A stretch of DNA of 64,000 nucleotides, taken from assembly GCA_022496185.1 (NCBI GenBank), contig WTXG01000041.1, positions 124,001 to 188,000 on the forward strand, given 5' to 3'. The position numbers were made by a program, and so were the translations under genes. The notes below the pieces were generated by a model. It had not been told where the DNA came from and ran no database searches. It saw only the letters and a list, made by a program, of their open reading frames with translations. This DNA comes from Multifurca ochricompacta. Taxonomy: Eukaryota > Basidiomycota > Agaricomycetes > Russulales > Russulaceae. Below, piece after piece: positions 24,795 to 37,300 of this stretch; the first letter of the stretch is position 1; each line of letters starts with the position of its first letter.

Positions 24795-27006
24795 CTACGC
24801 CCTGACAGTCACGATACCACCAGCAGAAGTTTTGACACTGCGCTCCCATGCCTTCCATAGAGTACTAGCATAATTTATCCCAATCACTCCACTCCACATG
24901 AGTTGTAGTGTTGACCATAATGCCACTGAGCTGACAAACATGTCTACTGACATGCACCTGCAGACAACGTGAGGTAGAATACGCCAGTCCACACGGAGAG
25001 AACCGCTGTCACAGTCCAAATCTATGCGTAAATTCTATAAGGCAGGAGAGACGAAGAGCCAGAGATGCTTACAGATCCAGACAAGATAGTCAAAGATGGG
25101 AATGCCCGCGGTGATGGCTGCCACAAAGATGATAAAATAGATGTGATTCTTCCTACCGACTTTAAAATAATCACCCTTCTCTAAGCGAGAAAGCTGAGGC
25201 AGCGGAAAACAGACCACAGTAAACTTACTGCAATTCAACATCCACGATACATGACTGGACATTCTTTGTCAGCACTTTATCAGTAACATCGATGGGAATC
25301 TCATACAGGTCCATGCTTTCGTGATGTGTGACACATCTGTTGCACATTGAACAGTGCCTGGTGAATGGAACCTTTACAGACTGCCACCCGTGTGCAACAT
25401 CAGGGCGCGCACAAATATCATGCCAGCCGGGCACACACAGGATAAGTGACTCACCAGGCACCGAACGCAAAACGCCTCTGACATCAAGTGATTACTCTGG
25501 ACAAGATCTTCTATAATCTGTGGCGATTTCCTTCTGCACTAGAACTCATTTTATAGAGAGAGAGACCCGACATACCGGCTTCAAGGCGTCCCTCGTCGGC
25601 GTTGCGCATGTTCCGGGGTCACAGAATATCGTACAGATAAAGGCAAACATACACAGAAAAAACAAGAATGCAAACGCGGTGTGAATATAAGGACGGTCGG
25701 GAGCACCTAATCAGGCTTCCTAGTGACAATGAGATGGCGTAGTAGCACGGAAGGACGCACCGTATCGAAGCCGGGTGACCCAGGCGTATACCATCCACAG
25801 AGCAGACCCAAAGATAATGCCAGCGAAGTAAGGGCTCGCGTAGATGCTATCCCTGACGGACTGTCGGTTTAGGAGTTCGAGTAGCACAATCTGGTAGTAG
25901 ACCATAAGTAATCAGGCAGGAATCGTGGAGGACAGGGAATGCTAACAAGATGCATCGCGACAAGCGCTGTTGGTGCAAGGATGATACTAATATACCATGG
26001 AAACACTTTTGAAATTGAAAACACGATACAAAGGGAAAGGGTCGGAACAGAGAAAACAATCATCTTGATATGGGACTAGGGGCGATATCAACGCCACTGT
26101 CAATTACGTGTGACACAAGATGGGCAAACATACCTCAGTGAGCGGTCTGCGTACCCTTGTTCCATCTTCCCTGAATCCCTTCTCTCCGAACACCTTGTTC
26201 CACGTATCGAGGTTGTGGAATTCATCCGACAAATCCCGGGCAGTGCGTTGCTCCAGATTTTGGGCTCCAATGTCTGCGCCTGCCTCGAAGAGCTGGTCTA
26301 TACAACTCTTATTTCCCCCGACAACCGCCCAATGCAGCGCCGTGCGCCCACCACGATCCGCGGCGTCTGGATCCGCGCCAAATTGGAGGAGTATGCAGGT
26401 AGAAACGTCGTCACATTGATATACCGCCCAATGCAACGCCGTGCGACCCTTATGGTCGCGTTCGTCGACGACAACATCGGGCTGGCAAAGGATGTACAAC
26501 AGGGCCAAGTAAGATGAAGAGTGCGTAACAGAATGGAGGCAATTATAACCCTGGGAGTCGAAGAGGTGGGGGTTGGCGCCGTGCTGGATGAGTAGGTGGA
26601 TGATGCCCACGTGACCCTGGCGCGCGGCCCACTGGAGGGGTGTGGCAAGGAGGGTGTGGCCGACAGCGTTGACTTGTGCGCCTTGGTCGATGAGGTATTC
26701 ACACGTTTCGGTTCTGCCACTGATCGTGGCCCAGTGCAGGGCAGTGATATTGTCATCGTCGCTATCTGTTGCGCGCGCACGACCCGACTCGATCAGGGCT
26801 TGGATATGTTGAGTTTTTCCCTGCCTAGCGGCCGAAAAGATATCGAGCTGTAACCATGATTCGGGTTTTTCGCTCCTCTAAGATAACCAGAACCTTACCT
26901 CAGAACCACTAACCAGTTCTTGTAGGGTCTCCGCCGTGTTGCTATCAGCTGTGGCATGGAGCACTGCCGAGGCTGCCTTGTCTTCTATCTTGACCCTTTC
27001 ATCCAT
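24795..27006 (-). CDS. AKR1-like ankyrin/DHHC protein lacking the catalytic cysteine
   Basis: Homologue of the AKR1 ankyrin-repeat palmitoyltransferases (multi-pass, Golgi/endosome). Ten exons splice cleanly: 27006-26899, 26847-26134, 26063-25947, 25890-25761, 25706-25576, 25517-25455, 25371-25307, 25254-25229, 25159-25073 and 25021-24795, 555 residues. An in-frame ATG at 27027 is an alternative start. Exon 2 has about five ankyrin repeats (NITALHWATISGR, TALHWAVVGGNKSCIDQL). Membrane helices follow, and zinc-type residues remain (FCVRCL, HCSMCNRCV). Where AKR1 has [10 protein letters not shown], this gene reads DLHVSWMLNC: the catalytic Cys and one His are gone. The protein also stops about 23 residues past the last helix and lacks the TTxE motif and cytosolic tail. 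No frame breaks were seen, so it is probably an expressed pseudoenzyme, not a dead gene. Confidence 0.85.
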
Positions 27007-27027
27007 AAGAATTGGTAAAGGATACAT

Positions 27028-27579
27028 TTTTTTCTAGAAATATGGTTCAAAGAATGCAAGAGTAGATGCACAAGGATCACGAAACGAATTTATAGTCACT
27101 CTTTCATCGGGGCTGAGTAGGCATAAGCGCTGAGTGGCGGCATCAAGATACTCGTATTGTCCCGCTATTTTTGTCCAATCACTACCACACCACATCCATG
27201 GGCTTGTGTTTTTCAACTGGTGTTGGGAAAAGTTAGGGTAAGACGTCGTCGTTCGAAGAAAAGGAAGGATGAAATCCTCAGCACGCCACAACGCCGCCAC
27301 CGTTAATTAATTCATTAATTAATTAATTAAGTTTCTTCTTATAATGGTAAATATTTATCTTTATCTTTCCTTGCTCGCAAGTTCAGACTCAGCATCTTTA
27401 AGTCTTCGTGTAACTCCGCTGTCTTTACCCTTTCACCCTTTCCAAAGGACACCAACATTATTATAATTTATATTATACTCGTTAAAATTGCCTACCTTGC
27501 AGAGACCGTGTCGTACTTATCCATACTCAACACATACTTTACAAAACAGCACACACCAACGCGATCAAACTGGCAGTGG
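27028..27579. other. Short intergenic region between the AKR1 paralogues
   Basis: About 550 bases between two minus-strand genes, so it holds the 3' UTR of the canonical AKR1 gene and the promoter of the pseudoenzyme gene. An AT-rich TTAATTAA run lies at about 27303-27331. Nothing else seen. Confidence 0.5.
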
Positions 27580-30253
27580 CTACACCTGGCTCACAGGCTC
27601 ATATCCTCCCCGCCTCGGCCCACCAATCCCCAAGCCCATCAACAATTTCTGTCGCAGTCCCTGGCCTTTCCTCCCAATCCCGTTTTCCTCCCCATCCTCG
27701 CGCTCGTGCCTCCTCCTCGCCTCCCTAAATCCCTCCACAGGAACCTCATACAGCCGCTCGTATTCAACTCCGAGCTCGCGCCCGCGCGTCCAAAAGTCGC
27801 GACAGTTTCCAACAATGCCGACATTAAACGGATTTGTAGCGTGTCCAGCACGCGCCAGTCCATTAGCGGCCTTGCCTGACGTGAAGCGATCAAAACCGAG
27901 GAGCTGCATGAGGAATCCCGTGCTACATCCCGACGTGTGTCGATGCGCATGGCCATGGCCATGCGGGTGTCCTCCGGTCGGCGTCGCCTCGCCTGAAAGC
28001 GCGTCCTCTGAGTCCCCTTGAAGTGAATGTGCGTGTGTATGGCGGTGGCCCATCTGCGTGGTGAGTGAGCCACCACGCCCACCCATGAAACCGTACCGGC
28101 CGAGGTTGGAGACTTCGAGCGTCGTCATTTGACGTGCGATCTGGAGGTACTGTGATGCGAGCAGAACAATGGTCCAGATAAGTTGGAGGGTTGCCCAAGC
28201 GGCAACGGCAAAAAGGAACATGTCGGTAGCTGAAAGGTTGCATATGGAGGCGGGCAGGAAGCAAGTGGGAGAGAGTGCAGGGGTACCCTCGATCGAAAAG
28301 AAGTCTGATAGAAGAAACATGAATAGATGAGGACAAGTGAAAAAAGGGCAGTCTTACAGGCCCAGGTGAGATAGTCGAACAAGATTATGCCAATGACAAG
28401 CGTAGTCACGAAGATGATGAACTGCCGGTGATTGTTAACACCAACTAATAAAGCTGTGAGCCATTCATGAGTCAGTAAAGTTGGAACAGGAAACCTACTG
28501 CAATTCCAGACCCACGGGCAATGGCTGAACCAGGTGATTAAGCCCATCCTGCCCATTACGAGAACGAAAACGAAAACGAAAACTTACTGATCCGAACGCG
28601 CAACGCATTTGTCACATATACGACAGTGCTTGGAGCGTAGAGGCTTTCTGGCCTAGGAGGAAGATTGAGGACTCTCTACGGAGCAGCATCCAACAGACTT
28701 ACCATGCACTGGATGCAGAACGTTTGTCCGTTTAGGCGCCCTTCTGATGCCAAATCTTCGATGATCTACAGGGATGTGAGGACATTGTGCGTGTAGGTAT
28801 GACCAAGGCGAAACTACGCACTGACTTGAGCTCAGCATCGCTTGTTGGAGCCGGGCAGGTGCCAGGGTCGAGAGTCATCGCACGGAAGAAGTTATATGCG
28901 CACAGACCAAACGATAAGGCAAAGATAAGATGAGCAAACGCGTGTGATTCCGTCTCTACATGCTGAGGTCAGATGCGCAAAGCCTGGATGAAAGTGAACC
29001 CACGCTGCAATGGCCGGGTTACCCAGGCGAACCCCACCCAGACCATCGACCCGAATATGATACCGGAGAAGTAGGGGCTCGAGGTGACACTCTCAGTATA
29101 CGTTGACTTGTTCAATAGGACGCGGGTGACAATCTAGAAAGGAAGGCTGAGTGGCGCCACGCAAATGGTATCGAGACGCGCACATGATGCATGCCGAAAA
29201 ACTCAGCCATGGCAAGAATCATGCCCGTATACCATGGGAGGATGGTAAGTGTCGTAAACATCATGTAAAGGAAAAGCGTGGGCACGAAAAATACAGCCAA
29301 CTTCGTGTTTCGCTGGGGATAGGGTCAGCATTAGTGCTGTCGCGTGTACCTCGTGTTACATGAGCACGCACCTCACTGAGCGGCTTCTTCCGTTTGGTGC
29401 CATCCTCGCTGAACCCACCTTCTTCAAGGGCACGTTTCCATGCCCCCAGGCTTTTAAGTTCAACAGCCATATCACGCGCCGTACGACCCTCATTGTCCTT
29501 TGCATGGATTTCTGCGCCTTTTTCAAACAGTCGGCGGATGCAGACCTTGTTCCCACGGACTACAGCCCAATGGAGAGGCGCAAGGCCGGCATCATCCCGT
29601 GTATTAGGATTTGCACCGTGCTTGAGGAGGAGCTCGACGGAGAGTGCATCGCCTTGATAAGCGGCCCACATGAGCGCAGTGTGCCGGCAGAGTCGCGCTC
29701 ATCGACCGAGATTGGCTGGTGAAGGAGATATAAAAGAGGCATTATGGAAGACGAATGGGTGACAAGATGTAGGGTATTGTAGCCCTGGGTGTCCTTGATG
29801 TTGGGATCGGCACCATGGGCTATAAGAAGCTGTATGACATAGAGGTAACCATTACGTGCGGCCCATGCACCGGAGTTGCAACTAGATCGCCACCGAGAGC
29901 ATCGACCTCTGCGCCTTGCTCTAGTAAGTAGCGACATGCGGGGAGTTGAGCATTGATGGCTGCCCAATGGAGAGGAGTGATGTTCTGTTCATCGCGGTCG
30001 AAGCGCGTGCGCGGCCCGACTCTATGAGCTCCCGGATGAGTTTGAGGTCTCCACGCTGAGCGGCTGCGAAAATATTCAACTGCCAGTAACTTCATTGAAT
30101 TTAAAACGCACAAGGAAATCAGCGGCGTACCTCTTCAGCTGGTGCTGGTCTGCGGAGAGCCGAAGAAGGGGCTGACAAGTCTGCGGCTGTGACTATTGCA
30201 GAATTGATTTGAGATACTGAATGATCAGACTTTGGTGAAACGACACCAGTCAT
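27580..30253 (-). CDS. AKR1: Palmitoyltransferase AKR1
   Basis: Protein S-acyltransferase that attaches palmitate to cysteines of target proteins. Exons readable include 30253-30131, 30079-29372, several membrane-helix exons, 28524-28499, 28444-28358 and 28304-27580. An ATG at 30334 is an alternative start. Order: ankyrin repeats ([32 protein letters not shown]), helices ([19 protein letters not shown]), [19 protein letters not shown], then [10 protein letters not shown] with the catalytic cysteine, [15 protein letters not shown], and the C-terminal [13 protein letters not shown] containing the TTxE motif. The tail is His/Gly-rich. The ankyrin exon has three one-base losses (near 30010, 29875 and 29690); adding three bases gives 711 nt, against 714 in the paralogue. 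I take these as sequence errors. Paralogue of the neighbouring gene; shares a 272-bp divergent promoter with the Golgi pH regulator gene. Confidence 0.88.
28499..28524 (-). other. 26-nt microexon carrying the DHHC active site
   Basis: Flanked by a TTCAG acceptor and a GTAGGT donor. It encodes the second His, the catalytic Cys and PWVWNC of the DHHC motif; the first His codon is split by the upstream intron. The paralogue has an exon of exactly the same length at 25254-25229. Confidence 0.8.
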
Positions 30254-30525
30254 TGAAGGAGCGGCGGGCACGAGGGAAAGGTCAAGGTCGAGGTCGAGGT
30301 CAGAATGGAGGTGAAAAGCAAAGCAACAAAGCAAGATGTCGCAAGCAAGTCAATTCAATGAGGTGAGGCACTGCCGTATGAGGCAGTGCACATGACCCAT
30401 GACCATTATTATATTTATTCAATATTGATGTATCACGTGATACAACGTCTTTCTACTCGTCCTCCTCGTCCTTCCACCACTTCCACTTCTACTAGACTCA
30501 GCCCAGCAATCTCGTGCTCATCGAT
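30254..30525. promoter_or_regulatory. Compact divergent promoter, AKR1 / GPHR
   Basis: Only 272 bases separate the two start codons, so both promoters must overlap here. A GGTCAAGGTCGAGGTCGAGG direct-repeat run lies at about 30280-30300. No defined binding site is recognised. Confidence 0.55.
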
Positions 30526-32546
30526 ATGTCGCTCGCTACCAATAGTGATGGTCCCTTCTTTGGTACATTTATACTGGTGACTATCAGGTACATATTTGAC
30601 GACTTTTTTAAGGAGCCAACGTCAACTGATTAAATCTATCTAAGGATAGGGCTGTTCGCAACCTGTCGCAAATTCATCGACAGAAGCCTTTATGACGAGC
30701 TGAAACAGATTTCTCAAATCTCTCCGACTGAAAATCCAGCGTTAGAACTCGATATACTACCTCAGCCGACTGCTTCTCCGACCTCTGGGAGAAAATCATC
30801 GGGCAATGATTCATTTCACTCGTCTTTGTCAAAGACTCTGTTCGCATTGTGCTTTTCCGAGAGCTGCGTCCTGTTTCTCCTCGTAATGTGTCAAGCGTTA
30901 AATGTATTCAATACTCAGTGAGCCTAGTCAACCCCATTCACCACCCTCTCATTTCTCAATTTTATTTAGCACTTGTTTACTTAACTGGAAAATATCCTTT
31001 TACACGCTCTTGCTCAATATCGTTATACTCATACCTGTATCGTTATGTGTGGTCTCCACCACCCCATCCGGTTCAAGTGAGTAACATATTTGTGTACATG
31101 GTGTTAGGAGGGTTTGCATCTCGACTTAACTTTGCAATCTCAGCGTCCCCTACCCTGTTTCGTCGCCGCGCACTCGCCGTTCTAGCGCCGCTCTTAGCTT
31201 ACTTCCTTCTGTTATCTTACGTCCCGCTACCGGGTGTCCTTGTCTCTGAAGAGAGTACCACTTTCACTCTGGTCATGGCACGTTATAATGTGCTCGGCAT
31301 CTTCATCTTGGGCAGCCTTTCTGGGTTTGGTTCAGTGGCGACATCTTGGGGCTATTTTCCTCTCAGCTGCGGTAATAGCAGGCACGTTGGGCAATTCTTA
31401 TTTGTTTTTTTTCCCATCTACCTCGATTTACGCTGCGAAGTCCAGGAAGACTCCAAGCCGAGCAGAACTCGATCGCGCAGAGCAGAGTCTCGAGCGTGTA
31501 CGCGTCGACCTAGCAAGCAAGAGGGAAGATGTAACTTCATTAAAAAGGCGAGAAGCTTCCCAAACCGAGGTCGGTCATTTTTGAAAAAAAAACAAAAACC
31601 GATTCGATATGCATCTCTACATATTCTCTTTTCAGGGTGTCTCAAAGTCATCCTGGGTGGCCCGTGTCGCGTCAAACATTCGGGGTGACAATGGTACGGA
31701 AACATATCAAGTCCTCCAAAAACAAACTTCACTCTTGTGCTTGATCTATCGCAGAACTGTCGAACGCTGAAGCTGAGCTTTCGGCTCTCACTTCGCTCGA
31801 AGAGAACATGAGCTCTGAGCTTAGATACCTCCAGCAGCAATACGCCGAGGCCTCCTTCGACAGGACTTGGCAGGGTCGCTTATTTGTTCTCATGCGCCAT
31901 GCCACAGGGTTCTATTGCATCTTCCGCAGTCTCGTCGTAAGTCCTCGTCTTAAACCAACCCTTGCTCGCATTTCATAATGGCTTCTACTTCTACGTTAGT
32001 CCCTCTCAAATATCTTTGTCCCTGCGCCGCACCCAGTCACTCCGACTGACTCAGACCGTTCCCCAGACCTCCTCGCCTCTACCTTCCTCCTTCTCATCCC
32101 CCAGCTGTCACCCGCTGCAGAGGCGAAATTCACCTACGCGACGCGCCAGGTGAACCTTGTTCTCATTGGCGCTGTCATTATAGGTTCCATCCGACGCGTC
32201 CTCCGCGGCGTCGCGCGGGCGCTCCGCGCTACCCCTGCATCACGGAACCGCGTCGCATCGCTTGTTTTGCTCGCCCTCGCACAATTGATGGTATGTGAGC
32301 CTTTTCCATCTTTTCTTACGAGGTGGGAGCGCAAACGGGCGAGGATTTCAGGGCATTTACCTCCTTTCAACGCTCGTGCAGTTGCGCACGTCCTTCCCGC
32401 CTGCGACAGACGGCACTGGGGTGGGACTGTTTTCCATGTTGCCTGTCTACGAGACATTTGGGGCCGTGTTCGATGGGAGCTTTCTTGCGAGCGCCAGTCT
32501 GGCCGTGATGATCGAGTGGATACGTGGGCGGGCCCAGGCGCTATGA
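30526..32546 (+). CDS. Golgi pH regulator (GPHR) family membrane protein
   Basis: Multi-pass Golgi/ER protein of the GPHR / ABA-GPCR-like family, which supports anion conductance and Golgi acidification. Exons: 30526-30587, 30645-30917, 30970-31076, 31108-about 31371, about 31441-31575, 31636 onward, three more, and a last exon ending at the TGA at 32544-32546. Diagnostic pieces in order: IGLFATCRKFIDRSLYDELK, FSESCVLFLLVMCQAL, NWKISFYTLLLNIVILIP, ARYNVLGIFILGSLSGFGSV, a coiled segment (RAELDRAEQSLERV), then GFYCIFRSL, VNLVLIGAVIIGSIRRVLRG and ALAQLMGIYLLSTLVQLRTS. The frame moves by one near 31372-31440; the GTAATA donor with the obvious acceptor is out of phase, so either the intron is unusual or a base is lost. 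Confidence 0.88.
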
Positions 32547-33118
32547 TGTCCACCTGCGGGACCCAAACCTGTCTGGTCATTTCTGCTCTGAAAGAGACGC
32601 TTTTCTGCAAGATCGTACCTTCTTGGCAACTGCTATCAATGTAAGATTGTATCCCCCTCGACCTCCTCCTCGACCCCGGTTAGTAGCGCAGCTCGACCCG
32701 TATACCATACCCGCGAAAAGGATAATTAGCGGAGAAAATTATGTTCATAACAGCAATTTGACAATGCAGAAAGTGGCCACACGATTCTTGAAGGATTGAA
32801 GGCGTGGTGACGAAAAACGCAAAAAGAAAAAGACAAACATTCTGACGTTCACTCACAAAGGCTCCGTTGTGGTTGTGCAATTAGTTGTTTCGATGTCCTA
32901 GACTTTTTTTTCGTCACTCATCTTGGCCCCCATACTCCTAAACTTTAGTGCAACTTGATGAGCAGAGGAATCATACGCTAGCGAACTTGATTTTATGTTG
33001 ATACCTTGCTGTCACTTCTCCCGTTGTCATTTTGGAATGTAAGGCAATCCCATTTCAAGAAAAATCTGCAATGGGAGATGAGATATTGATGAAGCTTAAT
33101 CCAATAATCCATGACTAG

Positions 33119-33350
33119 GGGTGTGGAACAGGCATGGCGCAGGCTTGTACTTAGATACTACAATACTACTGAATATCTCACCCTGTTAGTTATAGAGGCT
33201 TAAATGCAGTCGATGGAGCAATAGCAACTGCTTTATCTATAGCAGCTATACAGTGGCCATTGGCTACTAAATTAAATGAGTGAATGATCACATGCCCGAT
33301 CTGACGCATAAGCAATCACAATCATGTCGGACCGCTATTCCGGTACCGGT
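33119..33350 (+). repeat. AT-rich dispersed element, copy at about 58612-58930
   Basis: Both copies begin GAACAGGCATGGCGCAG (or AAACAGG...) and TGTACTT. They share TATCTCACC.TGT and end ATCACAAT..TATGTCGGACCGCT, TACCGGTA. The interiors differ in length. Each copy is followed by a foldback element, so they may form one composite insertion. No coding capacity. Confidence 0.65.
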
Positions 33351-33489
33351 ATTCTGGTTCAACAAGGGAATTCATCCCCACCGCCTGCAATCACTGCTGG
33401 AATTGTTACCTCCCCAATAATTCCCTTGAGCGCCCTTGCGATTTCCAGCTGTCTCAGGCAGCCAAGAGCCATGATATATTGGTCGACCT

Positions 33490-33580
33490 ACATCAGGAAG
33501 ATGACAAAGTTCTAGGATACCTAGAGTGAATGGCATGCTAGCGCTGGTTACTCTAGGATCCTGCAATCTTCCTGTATGCT
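33490..33580. mobile_element. Foldback MITE-like element, diverged copy
   Basis: Outer arms CATCAGGAAGAT and ATCTTCCTGTATG are near-inverted repeats, enclosing a second inverted pair around CCTAGAGTGA / TTACTCTAGG. The layout matches the better-preserved element at 58937-59075. Confidence 0.6.
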
Positions 33581-34346
33581 TCCGAATGGCAAACAACTTG
33601 AAGGATAACATAGGGCTCGAGTCGTCTCCTATGTCAGATGGGGGAAAAAAAGTGCAACAACGCCGATAGAAAGGGGTATCGCCAAGAGCACAGGGAGGTC
33701 ACACAAGATATATTTACAGTCAAGAGTCGAGTGGAAGGCATATAGTACTATTAGGAACGCGATCAAGTGGCAGAAGGGAGAAAGAGATGTAAGATGGTGC
33801 GCTGACAAATATTCAAACATCTAAACGTGACAGCAAGGCTGCTGCGCCGCTACGGACATGGATTTCAATGGCGACTTGCCGTCAACATCAATTTTGAGGT
33901 ATGCAGGCTTGGGAGCACTACTAATGCTTGTACTGCACTGGCTCTTCCAGCCACCAGCTGTGAACGATTCCCGAAGAAGTGGTCATGTGGAGGCATTTAA
34001 TTTAAATCTAAATTGACGTAGACAGCGGCTCCGACGTCAAGTTCCTAGATTTGCCATATCTCGTCTCGTCAATTTTTCTGATGGCTTCTACGCTCGAGGC
34101 TAGGTCTCTGAGTCATTACCATCAGCACGTTGCATGATTCTGATTTATTCCTTCTGTCGTCCTAGCTGAGCTGCATGCCAGTGAGGCTTCAACGTCTTTG
34201 TATTTCACGCAACCCTCACCCCCGTCCCGTCCTCAGGTGTGACGGCGCCCACTAACCGACTTACAGCCAAGAACTTTCTCAAAATTTCACGGGTAGTCGG
34301 AAACTGTCACAATAACCTAGCTGTTCCTTCACATCGGCTTCAAAGC

Positions 34347-37300
34347 ATGCAAGGTATGGTTTCTTAGTTGGCCTGCAGCCCTCTGCAACTCATAACACGA
34401 ATACTTTGACTAGAACTTCATGATATTTTTCCAGATATAGACGCCGATGTCGAGCGTGGCTCAACCATGCTCACTTTGTTTCCTCGACCGCATCCCTTCC
34501 GTGTCCCTACTCTCGGTATTCTCGGTTCGGCGTTATACTGGCGTCACGTGATGTATCGCCTCATGGATGACCTGGATGCCGCCATTCTCCTCCTTACAGA
34601 AGCACTCCTCTTGCCACTCCACCCTAGACCGGCTGAATTTTTCCACACGGTTAAGGTGTTCTACAAATTAGCCTGTTCTTTGGCTCTCCGATTCGAGCTC
34701 TATCACAACCCTGAGGATTTGGACTGGGCTATTGAGTACTACCGTCATATCCTGATCCTTCCTCATGAGTCAATCGGCGAGATTGATCCTCTGGAGGTTG
34801 TGGATAACCTCACAAGATCTCTAACACGTATGGTTCAGTTTAAAAAAGGAGGTCAGTTAGGCTGTCTCCCAGAGATAATAAGCGTCCTTCAAAGCTCGTT
34901 GTCCAAGACCCTTCGAACGAACATATTAGATCCATCGCAAATTCTATGACGACAATCATACTGATCAAACTCAAGCAAAGCGACTGGGGACAGGAATGTG
35001 GACAAATACTGGAGTTCCTTCTTACCGAAATGGAGAATGTGTTCCCATCTGAACAGTTTCCCGACTTCTGCATCCTTCAGGGAATGGCATTCAGCATGCG
35101 CTTTCAGCAGACCACTCTGTATGACCACTACAAAGAAGCAATTATGCGATTTGATAAAATTCTCGCTCTTCTACCCTCTGGACATGTACTACGTCCGCTC
35201 GCACTGACGGGTATCGCGATCATGCTACATCACCGGTTTACCCATGAGAAGCAATTCAAGTCCCTCGAAGAAGCCGTCAACTACGCCCGTGCTGCCATCA
35301 GCTCCTGCCCTCCCGGACATCCGATACGTCCGGTGTGTCTCACTCTCCTTGCAAAATCGCTACGGTGGCGCTTCGCGTACTTCGGAAATCCGGAGTTCCT
35401 CCGTGAGGCGGACTCCTGCATCGACGATTCCCTTAGCCAGGAACTACCAGAGGTCATGCGCATCCCCATGTTAAACGTCATAGATGAGTCGAACGCATTT
35501 ATAGGCGGGTTCCAGAGAAACGATTCATTGGAAGGGTTGATGGAGGAAATGAAGTTCCAGCAGGAACGCCTTGCCAGGACACCTACAGGTAGCTCGGAAC
35601 AGCTCGACGCTCTACGGTGCCTTGCATGTGTTTGTGGGGCTAAATTCGATTACACTCACGAGTTGACCGATCTAGAGGAGGAGATCAAGCATCATTCCAT
35701 GGCCCTAACTGCCTCCCCGCCTGATCATTATGTTAGGCGTCTGTCGCTCTTCAGTCTTGGAACGGCATTCCAAAAACGATATTTAATAGAGCACGAAGAG
35801 AGCTACCTCGACGAGTCAATCAAGTGTTGCCGGGATGCGCTCGAGTTGTGTCCACGCGGGCAGTTGTCTCGCTTCGAACCCCTCCACACACTAGCCGTAT
35901 CTTTGGGCCTTCGCTTCTCCACTACTCGCCAATGGATGGACTTTGAAGAATCGATGGAGTTGTTCCAGTCTGCGTTCGATGAGGAGTACGCCCATCCTCA
36001 TGCGAAGTATAAAATTGCGAGTCATTGGGCAGCTTGTGCGCGAATATGCAGACACCCCTCGACGACACTCGCGTATCAGAATGCCATTTCATTGATGCAG
36101 AGTTCATTAACCGTTGGCCCTACGCTGGAATTACAACATCGTCTTCTAAGAGGAAGATGGGGACCGCTCTCTGCGGTACCGTTGGACTGTGCGTCTTACC
36201 ATATTGAAGTCGGCTCCTTGGAGAAGGCGGTAGAAAGTCTTGAGCAAGGACGGGCCTTGCTTTGGTCGGAAATGCGTGGCCTTCGCACTTCGATAGATCA
36301 ACTCCGGGCGAGCGACAATGCGTCATTGGCCGAGCGTTTTGTGGCTCTCAGCCGACAGCTGGAGGATATTACCACATCGAGTGAGGCGACCGATTTCCAT
36401 GCACGCAACCAGGAATCAGACAATCACCACAGCATTGACGGATTTGGGGAGATCATGGCAAGAGTGCACATGCTCGAGCGTGAGCGCGGAGAAATCGTCG
36501 ACGAAATTAGAGCTCGGCCGGGTTACGAAGACTTCTTGAAGGCCATACCCTTTAAGAAACTCCAGACTGCAACCGCACTCGGACCAGTTATTGTTATCAA
36601 CCACTGTCGCTACCGCTGTGACATCCTTATCATACTACGCGACTCCGCCCCAGTCCTCATTCCAACAACTCATGATTTCTACGACCGAGCCGCCAAACTG
36701 AAAACCCACTTGATAGAAACACGCGCCCAATATGCATTAGAGTCGAAGCGTTATCAACGCGCTCTCCGGTTTGTGCTTCAAGAACTCTACGAGCTGGTCG
36801 GCCGTCCAGTCATTGAAAAGCTCCAGGAGCTCAAGATAGCTGAGGAGTCTAGAGTGTGGTGGTGTCCAACATCTGTATTTTGTTCTCTTCCTCTCCATGC
36901 TGCCGGGCCAATTAAATCGAAGACTGGAGGCAAACGGTATTTCTCGGATATATACGTTTGTTCATATACACCAACACTTTCGGCCTTGATCGATTCTCGC
37001 AAGGATATCACTCGCACCCTGGATTCACCTTCGATACTGATTGTAGGACAACCTGACAAGTCTCTTCCGGGGGTGAAAGGGAGATTGAGGCGATTGCGAG
37101 ACTAGCGAAGTCTGCGACTAGCCTCATTGGTGTAAGAACGACACGAGCTTCTGTGATGAAGCACCTCCCAAATCACCCATAGCTCATTTCGCGTGCCACG
37201 GTTCGCTCGAGTTAGAGAGGCCATTCGATGCAGCATTGCTCTTTCGCGGTGATGAATGTCTTAGGCTACTCGATATCGTGCGGCTTCGATTATCCGAGGC

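Larger units (their letters stand above)
32547..34346. other. Intergenic, about 1.8 kb, repeat-bearing
   Basis: Holds the GPHR 3' UTR, an AT-rich dispersed element (33119-33350), a foldback element (about 33490-33580) and the region upstream of the first CHAT gene. Open frames are short and without domains. Confidence 0.5.

Noticed and set aside
25255..25306. Loss of the 5' splice site in the AKR1-like gene before the DHHC exon
   Set aside because: At first the donor seemed mutated to CG. A GTATGA donor a few codons downstream gives a 52-nt intron in phase, so splicing is intact and only the motif is changed.
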